The notes under the pieces: generated by a model
The model's input: the letters and a program-made list of their open reading frames with translations, nothing else
Databases searched by the model: none
What the model was told of the DNA's origin: nothing
Assembly: GCA_020830965.2 (NCBI GenBank)
Contig: JACCFC020000009.1
Location: forward strand, 62,001 to 126,000
Reading direction: 5' to 3'
Length of the DNA: 64,000 nucleotides
Source: Neisseriaceae bacterium TC5R-5
Lineage (GTDB): Bacteria; Pseudomonadota; Gammaproteobacteria; Burkholderiales; Chromobacteriaceae
Made by a program: the position numbers and the translations under genes
In this document: positions 25,010 to 33,958 of the stretch, piece after piece
Position numbering within the stretch: position 1 is the stretch's first letter
Layout: each line of letters opens with the position of its first letter

Positions 25010-25104
25010 GGAAGAGATACGTCCCCGGTGGGGCGGCTGGTCTTCAAAACCAGAGGGGGCCGCCAGCGGTCCTGGGCAGGTTCGACTCCTGTTCTCTTCC
25101 GCCA
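25010..25104 (+). tRNA. selC: Selenocysteine tRNA, anticodon UCA
   Basis: The 95-base sequence folds as a tRNA-Sec. It has an 8-base-pair acceptor stem GGAAGAGA/TCTCTTCC, a long variable arm (GGGGGCCGCCAGCGGTCCTG region), a T arm GCAGGTTCGACTCCTGT, and an encoded GCCA end. The anticodon loop CTTCAAA gives UCA at 25044-25046. It closely matches the E. coli selC sequence. It stands alone between mpl and a MarR gene. Its presence means the organism can insert selenocysteine at UGA, with selA, selB, selD and a selenoprotein gene expected elsewhere. Confidence 0.96.
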
Positions 25105-25224
25105 ATAGCACAGCCATTGAAAACGACCCAACATCCAGCAATAAAACACCCACTATCTTGATTAAGAGCCGCTAAGTAAGGGGTTTCTCGGCGGGCGACA
25201 CATCTATCGCTACCGCTATTAGCT

Positions 25225-25665
25225 CTAGCCAGCACAAGCCTTGGACAACTCCGCATTCACTTGCACCCAACCCTGAGTCGCCTCCTCTCCTACTGCAATA
25301 AAAGCCTGTTGCAGAAGACGGGTTTGCTCACGATAAAGCAACATTTCCAAGGCTAAGCCCGACGAACTGAGGCTGAGCTGTTTTACTCGCTTATCGTGGC
25401 TGGCGGTTACGCTATCGATCAGCCCCATTTCCAACAGCTGCCGCAGCGGAATATTGATTGCCTGTTTGCTCACCCCCATAGCGGCCAGCAAATCTTTCAC
25501 CGCCAAGCCCGGTTGGCTGGCAACGAAAAACAGAATGCGGTGATGTACCCGTGCCAGCCCACGCTTGGCGAGAATTTCATCAGATTTGCCGGTAAACGCC
25601 TGGTAAGCATGGAAGAAGGCCGCCATAGTGGCACGCCGATTTTCTTGCGTAGATAGGTCAAGCAT
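25225..25665 (-). CDS. MarR-family transcriptional regulator
   Basis: A 146-residue winged-helix protein. The HTH core is LARVHHRILFFVASQPGLAVKDLLAAMGVSKQAINIPLRQLLEMGLI (about 38-84), followed by the wing SHDKRVKQLSLSSSG. MarR dimers bind palindromes and are released by small aromatic or other ligands. It is read away from the aminotransferase gene across 94 bases that hold a perfect 18-base inverted repeat, so it very likely controls itself and that gene. Confidence 0.88.
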   Translation of the reverse strand: MLDLSTQENRRATMAAFFHAYQAFTGKSDEILAKRGLARVHHRILFFVASQPGLAVKDLLAAMGVSKQAINIPLRQLLEMGLIDSVTASHDKRVKQLSLSSSGLALEMLLYREQTRLLQQAFIAVGEEATQGWVQVNAELSKACAG

Positions 25666-25690
25666 ATTGACTATTTAACATCCTGGTAAG

Positions 25691-25731
25691 TATCCTAAAT
25701 AAGGTCAACAACATTGACCTTATTTAGGATA
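25691..25731. promoter_or_regulatory. Perfect 18-bp inverted repeat, presumed MarR operator
   Basis: TATCCTAAATAAGGTCAA at 25691-25708 is followed by CAACA and then by its exact reverse complement at 25714-25731. Both arms carry TTGACC, a good -35 box, pointing outward. The centre lies midway between the two divergent starts (25665 and 25760). This symmetry suggests one repressor dimer or pair covering both promoters. Confidence 0.8.
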
Positions 25732-25759
25732 CAGCAGTAAATATCGCGAGGAGAGTACC

Positions 25760-26926
25760 ATGTTTTCAGAACGTATTAATCGATTAAGTGGTTCGCTGAT
25801 CCGTGAAATTCTGGCCGCTGCCCAACACCCGGAAATGATCTCCTTCGCCGGCGGCTTACCGGCACAACAATGCCTGCCGGAACTGGACTTCAATGGCTTA
25901 CCGGCTGAGCTGGCGCAATATGGTACCAGCGAAGGCGAGCCGGTATTACGCGAACTAATAGCCAGCCAAGCGCAAGCGCTGGGCATTCGTTGTGATGCGC
26001 AACAGGTGCTGATCTTATCCGGCTCACAACAATGCATAGACTTGTGTGCCAAACTGTTCATCGACCCCGGCACACTGGTTGTCACCGAAGCCCCCACTTA
26101 TCTGGCAGCTTTACAGACTTTCAAGCTATTTGGTGCCGATATCCGCCCGGTAGCGCAGCAGAACGGCAGCTTGCCGGCCGATAAGCTCGCCGCAGCTTTA
26201 CCCGGTGCGCGCTGCTGTTATCTGATTCCCTCTTTCCAGAATCCGTCCGCTAGCTGTTATAGCCATAGCAAGCGCTTACAACTGGCCGCAGCAATCGACG
26301 ACGCCGACGTCCCCTTGATAGAGGATGACCCCTATCGCGCACTAAGCTATGACGGGGAAGCGCCAGCACCACTAGTTAGCCATCTGCAACGTGCGTCCTG
26401 GGTGTATTCCGGCTCTTTCTCCAAGACCCTGGCTCCTGGCCTACGTGTCGGCTATCTGATTGCCTCTCCCGATCTGTTTCCCTATCTACTACGTCTGAAG
26501 CAAGCACTGGACTTACACAGCAATCGTCCTGCGCAGTGGTGGGTAGCTCAACGCCTTAACGATCCCGACTATCCCGCTTATCTGCAACGTTTACGCGCAG
26601 CATACCGGCAAAGTCGGGATGCGATGCAAGCTTCTTTGCTGCGTCACTTCACCGAGCTAGCCGATTGGGCACTCCCGCAAGGAGGCTTGTTCTTCTGGTT
26701 AAAACTGAAACAAGCCCAAGATACGCGCCTGCTACTGCCCAAGGCTTTGCAACGACAACTGGCGTTCATGCCCGGAGAAGCATTTTTCCCGGTACCTGAA
26801 CAGAATTTGGGATATATGCGCTTGAATTTCAGCCATACTACTCCGCAGCGTATTGAGCAGGGTGTAGCCACATTGGCAGACTTGGTACGGGAGAGCGAGA
26901 CGCTTGCCGCACAACAGCTAGCTTAA
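25760..26926 (+). CDS. PLP-dependent aminotransferase, class I/II (LysN/MocR-like fold)
   Basis: A 388-residue fold-type I aminotransferase. Key stretches are EMISFAGGLPAQQCLP near the start, LSGSQQCIDLCAK (cofactor phosphate), TEAPTYLAAL, YLIPSFQNPSA, PLIEDDPYRAL (Asp to the pyridine nitrogen) and SGSFSKTLAPGLRVGYL with the PLP lysine Lys222. It resembles 2-aminoadipate or valine-pyruvate type enzymes without the HTH domain of MocR regulators. GAGGAG is ahead of the ATG. The divergent MarR regulator suggests control by a small ligand, perhaps its substrate. Substrate unknown. Confidence 0.86.
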   Translation: MFSERINRLSGSLIREILAAAQHPEMISFAGGLPAQQCLPELDFNGLPAELAQYGTSEGEPVLRELIASQAQALGIRCDAQQVLILSGSQQCIDLCAKLFIDPGTLVVTEAPTYLAALQTFKLFGADIRPVAQQNGSLPADKLAAALPGARCCYLIPSFQNPSASCYSHSKRLQLAAAIDDADVPLIEDDPYRALSYDGEAPAPLVSHLQRASWVYSGSFSKTLAPGLRVGYLIASPDLFPYLLRLKQALDLHSNRPAQWWVAQRLNDPDYPAYLQRLRAAYRQSRDAMQASLLRHFTELADWALPQGGLFFWLKLKQAQDTRLLLPKALQRQLAFMPGEAFFPVPEQNLGYMRLNFSHTTPQRIEQGVATLADLVRESETLAAQQLA

Positions 26927-26930
26927 GCAA

Positions 26931-26966
26931 AGCGGGCTGGATACCAGGCATGGTGTCCAACCCGCT
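26931..26966 (+). terminator. Hairpin downstream of the aminotransferase gene
   Basis: AGCGGGCTGGATACCA pairs with TGGTGTCCAACCCGCT around GGCA with one mismatch and one G-U pair. No clear T run follows, so it may be a weak or factor-dependent terminator. It starts four bases after the stop codon. Confidence 0.5.
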
Positions 26967-27022
26967 TCGTGCCGTTAAGATGGTCGTATCTGGTTTTGCC
27001 AGCAACTCATTTCATCCGTTCA

Positions 27023-27271
27023 TTACCGGACGTATGACTTGATAGGCTCTCTAGCGACTTCCAGAACATGAGCGCCAAATTGTGCGACTGCCTGCTCGGT
27101 TAAGGACTTCAGCAGTAAGCGAGCACGGATGAGATCATTACCATAATCGGCGGCAATATCCTCATCCTCAGTGCTGGCACATATCATCGCCCAACGTTGC
27201 TCCAGCTCGCTCATCGCCTCGATCAGCAAAGCGGTTTCAGACTCGGTCAGATTCAGTGTCAGTGTTTTCAT
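27023..27271 (-). CDS. Small conserved-looking hypothetical protein downstream of cysN
   Basis: An 82-residue acidic protein beginning MKTLTLNLTESETALLIEAM. It is mostly helical by composition (LIEAMSELEQRW, DYGNDLIRARLLLKSLTEQAV) with no known domain or membrane segment. Its ATG lies 20 bases after the cysN stop, so it is probably the last gene of the cysDN transcript. No strong ribosome site is seen and the longer upstream reading runs into cysN. Function not recognised. Confidence 0.55.
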   Translation of the reverse strand: MKTLTLNLTESETALLIEAMSELEQRWAMICASTEDEDIAADYGNDLIRARLLLKSLTEQAVAQFGAHVLEVAREPIKSYVR

Positions 27272-27291
27272 GTCGCGCACGACGATACGTT

Positions 27292-28737
27292 TTAGCCACT
27301 GGTTCCGCCCAGTTTCTGCAGCACATCCTTTGCTTCCCAATGCGGAAAATACTTGCGCACCAGAGCGTTCAACTCCACTTCAAAAGCACGATAATGCGCC
27401 AACTCATCGGTTTGATCGCGCTGCTCTTCACTCAGGGCAGCCACCACCATACCCGCAGCGGCAGTGGCATTGCTCAGACGATCGATCATGATCAGGCTGC
27501 CGGTGCCGCGACACTGTGCATAAGGATCAAACACCGCCGGTGCATTCAGATCAATGCGGCACAGCGCGATCTCATTCAACTGCAATTGCTCGCAGGCCAA
27601 TTGCTGCAGGCTGTTGACATCAATACGATGGCGAATCGCGCTGATACGACCGGTGACATATTTGCCAGCCAATTTAAAGCCATACTCCTTGCCCAGTTGC
27701 AGCGGTGCCTCTTGCATCCATACCAGATAGGCTTCTAGGCTGCGTGACACCGCCGGACGCACATCGGCAGCACGTACGATCATATCGCCACGTGAAATAT
27801 CAATCTCATCTTCCAACGTGACAGTAATAGCTTGCCCGGCATGGGCAACAGCCAACTCACCCTCATAAATTAATACCTGTTTGATGCGGCTGCTTTTGCC
27901 AGAAGGCAACGCAAGCACTTCTTCTCCAGCGCGAATCTCCCCGGCAGCAATGGTGCCGCAGAAACCGCGGAAATCCAGATTTGGGCGATTAACGTACTGC
28001 ACCGGTAAACGAAACGCTTGCAAGCTGACGTCGTGATTAATCGGTACCGACTCCAGCTGTGCCATTAAGGTAGGCCCCTGATACCAGCTACTATGCTGGC
28101 TGGGATGAATCACATTATCGCCACGCAGTGCCGAGATCGGCACAAAACGGATATCGGCAATATTCAGATGCTCGGCAAATGCCAGATAGTCATCACGAAT
28201 TCGATTGAACACCGCCTCGTCGTAATCCACCAAATCCATCTTGTTCACAGCCACAATCACATGGCGAATACCCAACAGGCTGACGATGAAGCTGTGGCGC
28301 CGGGTTTGTGTCTGAACACCGCGCCGCGCATCAATCAGGATAATCGCCAGATTACAGGTTGAGGCGCCGGTAGCCATATTGCGGGTGTATTGTTCGTGAC
28401 CAGGACAATCGGCGATGATGAATTTACGCTTGTCAGTGCTGAAATAACGATACGCCACATCAATGGTAATACCCTGCTCACGTTCTGCTTGTAAACCATC
28501 TACCAGCAAGGCCAGGTCGATATCCTGATCGGTGGTATTGTATTTTTTCGAGTCACGTTCAATGGCGGCGAGTTGATCCTCAAAAATCAGTTTGGAGTCA
28601 TGCAGCAAGCGACCTATCAACGTGGATTTGCCATCATCCACATTGCCGCAGGTAATCAATCGCAACATGTCCTTGTTTTCATGCTGCTGCAGATAGCTCA
28701 GGATATCGTCGGCAATCAGCTCGGATTGGTGTGTCAT
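27292..28737 (-). CDS. cysN: Sulfate adenylyltransferase subunit 1, CysN
   Basis: A 481-residue GTPase subunit of ATP sulfurylase. It has the elongation-factor-like G motifs [19 protein letters not shown] (about 31-49), [16 protein letters not shown] and NKMDL. GTP hydrolysis drives CysD to make adenosine 5'-phosphosulfate from sulfate. No APS-kinase domain is fused at the C-terminus. The stop of cysD and the ATG of cysN share one base (TGATG), so the two are coupled. Confidence 0.95.
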   Translation of the reverse strand: MTHQSELIADDILSYLQQHENKDMLRLITCGNVDDGKSTLIGRLLHDSKLIFEDQLAAIERDSKKYNTTDQDIDLALLVDGLQAEREQGITIDVAYRYFSTDKRKFIIADCPGHEQYTRNMATGASTCNLAIILIDARRGVQTQTRRHSFIVSLLGIRHVIVAVNKMDLVDYDEAVFNRIRDDYLAFAEHLNIADIRFVPISALRGDNVIHPSQHSSWYQGPTLMAQLESVPINHDVSLQAFRLPVQYVNRPNLDFRGFCGTIAAGEIRAGEEVLALPSGKSSRIKQVLIYEGELAVAHAGQAITVTLEDEIDISRGDMIVRAADVRPAVSRSLEAYLVWMQEAPLQLGKEYGFKLAGKYVTGRISAIRHRIDVNSLQQLACEQLQLNEIALCRIDLNAPAVFDPYAQCRGTGSLIMIDRLSNATAAAGMVVAALSEEQRDQTDELAHYRAFEVELNALVRKYFPHWEAKDVLQKLGGTSG

Positions 28738-29666
28738 CAGAAATAACCTTCCATTTTTTTCTTTTCCATCGAGCCGGCGCTATCGTGATCAATCATCCGC
28801 CCTTGCCGTTCCGAGGTTTTGGTCAGCAGCATTTCCTGAATGATTTCCGGCAAGGTTTCGGCCTGGGATTCCACTGCGCCGGTGAGCGGATAACAGCCCA
28901 AGGTACGAAAGCGCACTTTTCGGGTTTGGATACTGGCTTTTTCTGCCGGGCTCAGATAGCTGAGAATGCGCTCATCGTCGATCATGATTAAGGTGCCATC
29001 CCGCTCAATCACTGGCCGCTCGGCAGCGAAGTACAACGGCACAATTTCGATATTTTCTAAAAAAATATACTGCCAGATATCCAGCTCAGTCCAGTTAGAT
29101 AGCGGGAACACGCGGATACTCTCGCCCTTGTCAATTTTGCTGTTGTAGATATTCCACAACTCCGGACGCTGATTTTTCGGGTCCCAACGATGGTGACGAT
29201 CGCGGAAGGAATAGACGCGTTCCTTGGCACGGCTTTTTTCCTCATCGCGCCGCGCCCCACCAAAAGCCGCATCAAACTGGTATTTGTTCAAAGCCTGCTT
29301 CAAGCCTTCGGTCTTCATCACATCGGTATGCTTGGCGCTGCCAGCAGTAAACGGGTTAATCCCAGCAGCGACCCCATCCTGATTGACATGCACAATCAAA
29401 TCCCAGCCATATTCCCGCGCCTGTTTATCACGCAGCGCTATCATCTCTTGGAATTTCCAGGTGGTGTCGACATGCATCAGCGGAAACGGCGGCTTGCCCG
29501 GCGCAAAAGCTTTACGCGCCAAGTGCAGCATCACGGCGGAATCCTTACCGATGGAGTACAGCATGACGGGATTATCAAACTCGGCAGCGACTTCACGGAT
29601 GATATGGATAGACTCGGCTTCCAGTTGCTTCAGATGAGTCAGTTGGTGCGGGTGGATGTTCGTCAT
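28737..29666 (-). CDS. cysD: Sulfate adenylyltransferase subunit 2, CysD
   Basis: A 309-residue PP-loop ATP pyrophosphatase that activates sulfate with ATP. The loop is [21 protein letters not shown], and [22 protein letters not shown] is the family stretch. The ATG at 29666 matches the usual start; a TTG ten codons earlier lacks a ribosome site. The rest of the sulfate-reduction pathway (cysH, cysI, cysJ, transport) is not near. The C-terminal [21 protein letters not shown] is typical. Confidence 0.94.
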   Translation of the reverse strand: MTNIHPHQLTHLKQLEAESIHIIREVAAEFDNPVMLYSIGKDSAVMLHLARKAFAPGKPPFPLMHVDTTWKFQEMIALRDKQAREYGWDLIVHVNQDGVAAGINPFTAGSAKHTDVMKTEGLKQALNKYQFDAAFGGARRDEEKSRAKERVYSFRDRHHRWDPKNQRPELWNIYNSKIDKGESIRVFPLSNWTELDIWQYIFLENIEIVPLYFAAERPVIERDGTLIMIDDERILSYLSPAEKASIQTRKVRFRTLGCYPLTGAVESQAETLPEIIQEMLLTKTSERQGRMIDHDSAGSMEKKKMEGYF

Positions 29667-29971
29667 GCCAGGCTCAGGGATTTTGAATGCCGGCAAATCT
29701 ACCTGAAAGCACCGCGTAGCAGCAAACCCAAATAGATATATTCATAGTACTGCTGATCACACAAGCGAAGTACGATTAAGTCACTGCCCCGCTTAACGAC
29801 TCACCATAGTTGAAACTCTCAAGAAATAACAGTATCTCACCGTGTGCTGCAACCAATACAGAATTCAGAATAAGGTCAAGACACAATACCAAGCGGTATT
29901 AGCCGTAATGACACCAATATCTGCCATAAAAATAGGCAGCACGTAGCTGCCTAGCTTAATATCTAATAACT
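29667..29971. other. Intergenic region upstream of cysD with the dsbA terminator
   Basis: About 300 bases without a gene. The left end should carry the cysD promoter; no clear boxes or CysB site were recognised. The right end holds the dsbA terminator listed separately. Confidence 0.5.
29928..29952 (-). terminator. Rho-independent terminator of dsbA
   Basis: On the minus strand AGGCAGC-TACGT-GCTGCCT is followed by ATTTTTA. It begins about 20 bases after the dsbA stop. Confidence 0.8.
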
Positions 29972-30583
29972 TTATTTTTTCTCTGCTCTGATCTTCGCAA
30001 TCAATTCATTCAGCACTTGAATCAAGCGCTCTGGTGCTGCTGCCGCCAGCGCATACTTACCATTGACGACGATGGTAGGTGTGCTCTGAATAGCATAATC
30101 CCGCGTCATTTTACTGGCGCGTGCTACTTGTGCATTCACAGCAAACGATTTGTAAGCAGCTAACACCTTGGCGGTATCCACCCCTTTTTGCTGCTTCAAC
30201 CATTTAGTAAACACTGCCTCGTCCGCCATATTTAAGTGCGACTGAAGCATTGCTGTAAAAGCAGGGCGATGCAACTTGTCTATTGTCCCTGTAGCATTGA
30301 AAGCGGCAAACATCCGTGCCAAACCTTCCATCTGCTTCTGCCAAACGATTTGTTCTTTACGGAAGTCGACGTCAGCGGGTTTAGTCTTTTCCCAGGCTGC
30401 CATAAACGGATCCAGCGTGTAGCAATGTGGACAGTGATAAGAGAAAAACTCGATGACTTCTATCTTTTTAGGATTGGCTACTGGCTGAGGATTAGCCAGA
30501 ACCGTATAGTCTTTACCAAGCTCAATGGCCGCATTGGCAAACCCGGTCAACGACAACAACAAGATTAACAACCATTTTTTCAT
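29972..30583 (-). CDS. dsbA: Thiol:disulfide interchange protein DsbA
   Basis: A 203-residue periplasmic oxidoreductase that puts disulfide bonds into exported proteins. A cleavable signal (KKWLLILLLSLTGFANA) precedes the thioredoxin fold. The active site is CPHC (Cys51-Cys54) in FFSYHCPHCYTLDPF, with the cis-proline in QSTPTIVVNG. The ATG at 30583 was chosen because AAGGA lies seven bases ahead. It follows the SPOR-domain gene closely in the same direction and ends in a terminator. The neighbouring order argS-SPOR-dsbA is common in related bacteria, but argS is not present here. Confidence 0.93.
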   Translation of the reverse strand: MKKWLLILLLSLTGFANAAIELGKDYTVLANPQPVANPKKIEVIEFFSYHCPHCYTLDPFMAAWEKTKPADVDFRKEQIVWQKQMEGLARMFAAFNATGTIDKLHRPAFTAMLQSHLNMADEAVFTKWLKQQKGVDTAKVLAAYKSFAVNAQVARASKMTRDYAIQSTPTIVVNGKYALAAAAPERLIQVLNELIAKIRAEKK

Positions 30584-30613
30584 TCTGCATTCCTTCATTG
30601 ATAAAATAAAGCC

Positions 30614-31351
30614 CTACTCTGCTTTGACTACATTAGCGCTAATATTTTCCTGCTTTAACTGAGCACGCGCCCTATTCATATCTTCTGCGCGGCTATAAGG
30701 CCCGGTACGTACTCGGTGAACCAAGCCTTTGCCTTCTATATTCACCGACTGTATTGTTGCTTCTACTCCCAACAGCGCTAACTTGGCCTTGAGATTATCT
30801 GCCTCGTCCTGGTTTTGGAAAGCCCCCAATTGCAAATAAGTTTTTTTGGCAAGCGTTGATGTAGAAGGTTCCGCCGGCTTATTAGCCTTCGGCGGTAACG
30901 CTGTCGCCTCACCCTGGCCTGGCAGAATCTTGTAAAAATCAAAACGCGGCTCTTCCTTTTCTACTTTTTTACTGGTAGCAGGCGGCTGCACTGGTACGGC
31001 TGTGGCGGTACTGTCCAGCGTCACGGGTGTTTCTGTTTTGGGCTCGCTAGGTTTGACGATGACTACCGGTGGAGCACTAGCGGTGGCCGGCTTCACTTCG
31101 GTAATATTTGTGCCAGGGGCCAGCAATTCTGTTGGCGGAGCAGAGGCAACGCTGGTCTTACGATCCAGTTTTTCCAGATTACTAAATGGCGTTTTGGACT
31201 TGTTCAAATACATTGCCAAAGCAACCACAACGGCCACGCCTACAATCAGGCCAATAATAATGCCCAGCATCACCCCGCCACTGCCACCCTTCGCTGCCGA
31301 AGAACCGCTACGCGCTGGGCGCGATGTGTGCTTTAAATCACGATTTGCCAT
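30614..31351 (-). CDS. SPOR-domain cell-division-type protein
   Basis: A 245-residue bitopic inner-membrane protein. A basic cytoplasmic start (about 1-25) is followed by one membrane segment VMLGIIIGLIVGVAVVVALAMYL, a long Pro/Thr/Ala-rich linker, FDFYKILPG, and a C-terminal SPOR domain from about 168 (TYLQLGAFQNQDEADNLKAKL to the end). SPOR domains bind denuded septal peptidoglycan, so it probably acts at division like FtsN or DedD. It is read with dsbA. Confidence 0.85.
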   Translation of the reverse strand: MANRDLKHTSRPARSGSSAAKGGSGGVMLGIIIGLIVGVAVVVALAMYLNKSKTPFSNLEKLDRKTSVASAPPTELLAPGTNITEVKPATASAPPVVIVKPSEPKTETPVTLDSTATAVPVQPPATSKKVEKEEPRFDFYKILPGQGEATALPPKANKPAEPSTSTLAKKTYLQLGAFQNQDEADNLKAKLALLGVEATIQSVNIEGKGLVHRVRTGPYSRAEDMNRARAQLKQENISANVVKAE

Positions 31352-31420
31352 CTACCACTATCACTTTAGCTATCAAATAATTATTACAACTATTTGTATT
31401 TATTAATAAAAACCAAATTT

Positions 31421-32923
31421 CTACGACTTCCCCATCATTACACGCCGTAATTGAATGGCTTGTAATACATGTACTCGCTGTACATTGGGGGCAGACTCTA
31501 AATCGGCAATGGTTCGCGAAACCCGCAGTATCCGATGATAACTACGCGCCGACAAGCCAAGTTTATCGATTGTTTGACGCAATAAAGCCAGCGCATCCGG
31601 TTCGGCCTGGCAATAAGTGTCCAATTCTGTTCCTGACAGTGCCGCGTTGACCTTCGCTTGTCGCTGCATTTGCCGCTGATATGCCTGCACAACCCTGTCA
31701 CGCACCTGCGCGGTACTCTCGCCCTGTTCCCCATCAACCAACTCCTCGGCCAATAAAGAAGGAACTTCAATATGCAAATCTATCCGATCCAGCAAAGGGC
31801 CAGACACTCTGCCGCGATAGCGGTTAATCTGCTCCGTGGTACAACAGCAACGGGCACTGGCATGCCCCAGATAGCCGCATGGGCAAGGATTCATCGCTGC
31901 AATCAATTGGAAACGAGCCGGAAAACTGGCTTGGCGTGCAGCCCTGGAGATATGTATAACACCACTCTCCAACGGCTCCCGTAACACTTCCAATACTCGG
32001 CGATCAAATTCGGGCAATTCATCCAAAAACAAAACACCATGATGTGCCAGGCTCACCTCTCCTGGCCTGGGGTCACTACCACCGCCAACCAGTGCCGCGG
32101 CAGAGGCCGTATGATGCGGAGCACGGTATGGACGCTTTTGCCAATTTTCTAGCAGAAAGCCTTGTGACCCCAAAGAGGCTAATGCAGCACATTCCAAGGC
32201 CTCTGCCTCTGTCATCGGGGGAAGAATACCGGGCAATCGTGCAGCTAGCATTGATTTACCTGTTCCCGGCGGGCCAAGTAATAACAAACTATGGTTACCG
32301 GCGGCAGCAATCTCTAACGCTCGTCGAGCACTGCGCTGGCCTTTGACATCAAACAAATCGGGATAGGGCGACAAGCACGTTACCGATTGAGCTTGAAAAG
32401 TCGATAATTCGATCAGCCCATTTAGAAATCCACAAACTTCAACCAAAGAAGTCACGGCATAGATACGGGCATGACTGAATACGGAAGCTTCAAGCGCACT
32501 GTCGGTAGGTAAAACAAAAGCATGCCCCACTGCTTGAGCTTGGCATACCATCGCCAAAGCGCCTCGAATTGGGCGAATCAATCCAGTTAAAGCTAATTCA
32601 CCAGCAAACTCAAAATGCTCCAACTGGTCGCTGCGAACCTGACCACTAGCGACCAACAAACCAATGGCAATAGGTAAATCAAAACGACCAGAGTCTTTAG
32701 GCAAATCGGCTGGGGCCAGATTGACGGTAATTCTACGCGCCGGGAACTCAAAACCAGAGGTCAAAATAGCGGCACGTACCCGTTCGCGGCTCTCCTTAAC
32801 CTCAGTATCCGGCAGGCCAACAATGGTAAAAGCGGGTAAACCGTTGGCCAAATGCACTTCAACTGAGACTTTGGGAGCATCTATTCCGGCTAAGGCACGG
32901 CTTGTGATAACAGCCAGCGACAT
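31421..32923 (-). CDS. comM: YifB/ComM family AAA+ ATPase (Mg-chelatase-like)
   Basis: A 500-residue protein with the ComM layout: an N-terminal LonC-like fold (LAVITSRALAGIDAPKVSVEVHLANGLPAFTIVGLPD), an AAA+ core with Walker A LLGPPGTGKSMLAARL and Walker B GVLFLDELPEF, a cysteine motif CPCGYLGHASARCCCT, and the C-terminal sensor part. In Vibrio, ComM is a hexameric helicase that aids branch migration in natural transformation. It follows ubiK by five bases. Confidence 0.9.
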   Translation of the reverse strand: MSLAVITSRALAGIDAPKVSVEVHLANGLPAFTIVGLPDTEVKESRERVRAAILTSGFEFPARRITVNLAPADLPKDSGRFDLPIAIGLLVASGQVRSDQLEHFEFAGELALTGLIRPIRGALAMVCQAQAVGHAFVLPTDSALEASVFSHARIYAVTSLVEVCGFLNGLIELSTFQAQSVTCLSPYPDLFDVKGQRSARRALEIAAAGNHSLLLLGPPGTGKSMLAARLPGILPPMTEAEALECAALASLGSQGFLLENWQKRPYRAPHHTASAAALVGGGSDPRPGEVSLAHHGVLFLDELPEFDRRVLEVLREPLESGVIHISRAARQASFPARFQLIAAMNPCPCGYLGHASARCCCTTEQINRYRGRVSGPLLDRIDLHIEVPSLLAEELVDGEQGESTAQVRDRVVQAYQRQMQRQAKVNAALSGTELDTYCQAEPDALALLRQTIDKLGLSARSYHRILRVSRTIADLESAPNVQRVHVLQAIQLRRVMMGKS

Positions 32924-32928
32924 ATCAC

Positions 32929-33219
32929 TCAGGGATGAGTAGACTCGGTTTGTGCATCGCCAATGGCTGCAGACTCTTCTGGAGGGAAGGCAGCCTGCTC
33001 CAAATGCGCTAGGCGCGACTCCAACATCTCTAGCTTTTCACGCGTTCGCAGCAAAACCTCCTGCTGTACATCAAACTCTTCTCTGGTCACCAGATCCATC
33101 TTGGTGAATGTCGAGGCCATCATAGCTTTGACATTTTTCTCAATATCTTTGGCAGGGCTAGCGGCAATAGTCTCGCTAATTTTATTACTGATGTCTGAAA
33201 ACCATTTTTGATTCAACAT
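32929..33219 (-). CDS. ubiK: Ubiquinone biosynthesis accessory factor UbiK
   Basis: A 96-residue membrane fusogenic-type protein (BMFP/YqiC). An amphipathic helix at the N-terminus (FSDISNKISETIAASPAKDIEKNVKAMM) is followed by a coiled coil with VTREEFDVQQEVLLRTREKLEMLESRLAHLE. UbiK partners UbiJ in the soluble ubiquinone complex. It precedes comM in the same direction, a pairing that is frequent in betaproteobacteria. Confidence 0.88.
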   Translation of the reverse strand: MLNQKWFSDISNKISETIAASPAKDIEKNVKAMMASTFTKMDLVTREEFDVQQEVLLRTREKLEMLESRLAHLEQAAFPPEESAAIGDAQTESTHP

Positions 33220-33939
<720 letters not shown>

Positions 33940-33958
33940 CAAATAAAGGTATATCAAA

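Noticed and set aside
25163-25185. AAGAGCCGCTAA downstream of selC as a repeat copy
   Set aside because: Match is limited to the terminal bases and then diverges; at most a relic of one end.
25010-25224. Genomic island inserted at selC
   Set aside because: No integrase, no direct repeat of the tRNA 3' end and no mobile genes follow.
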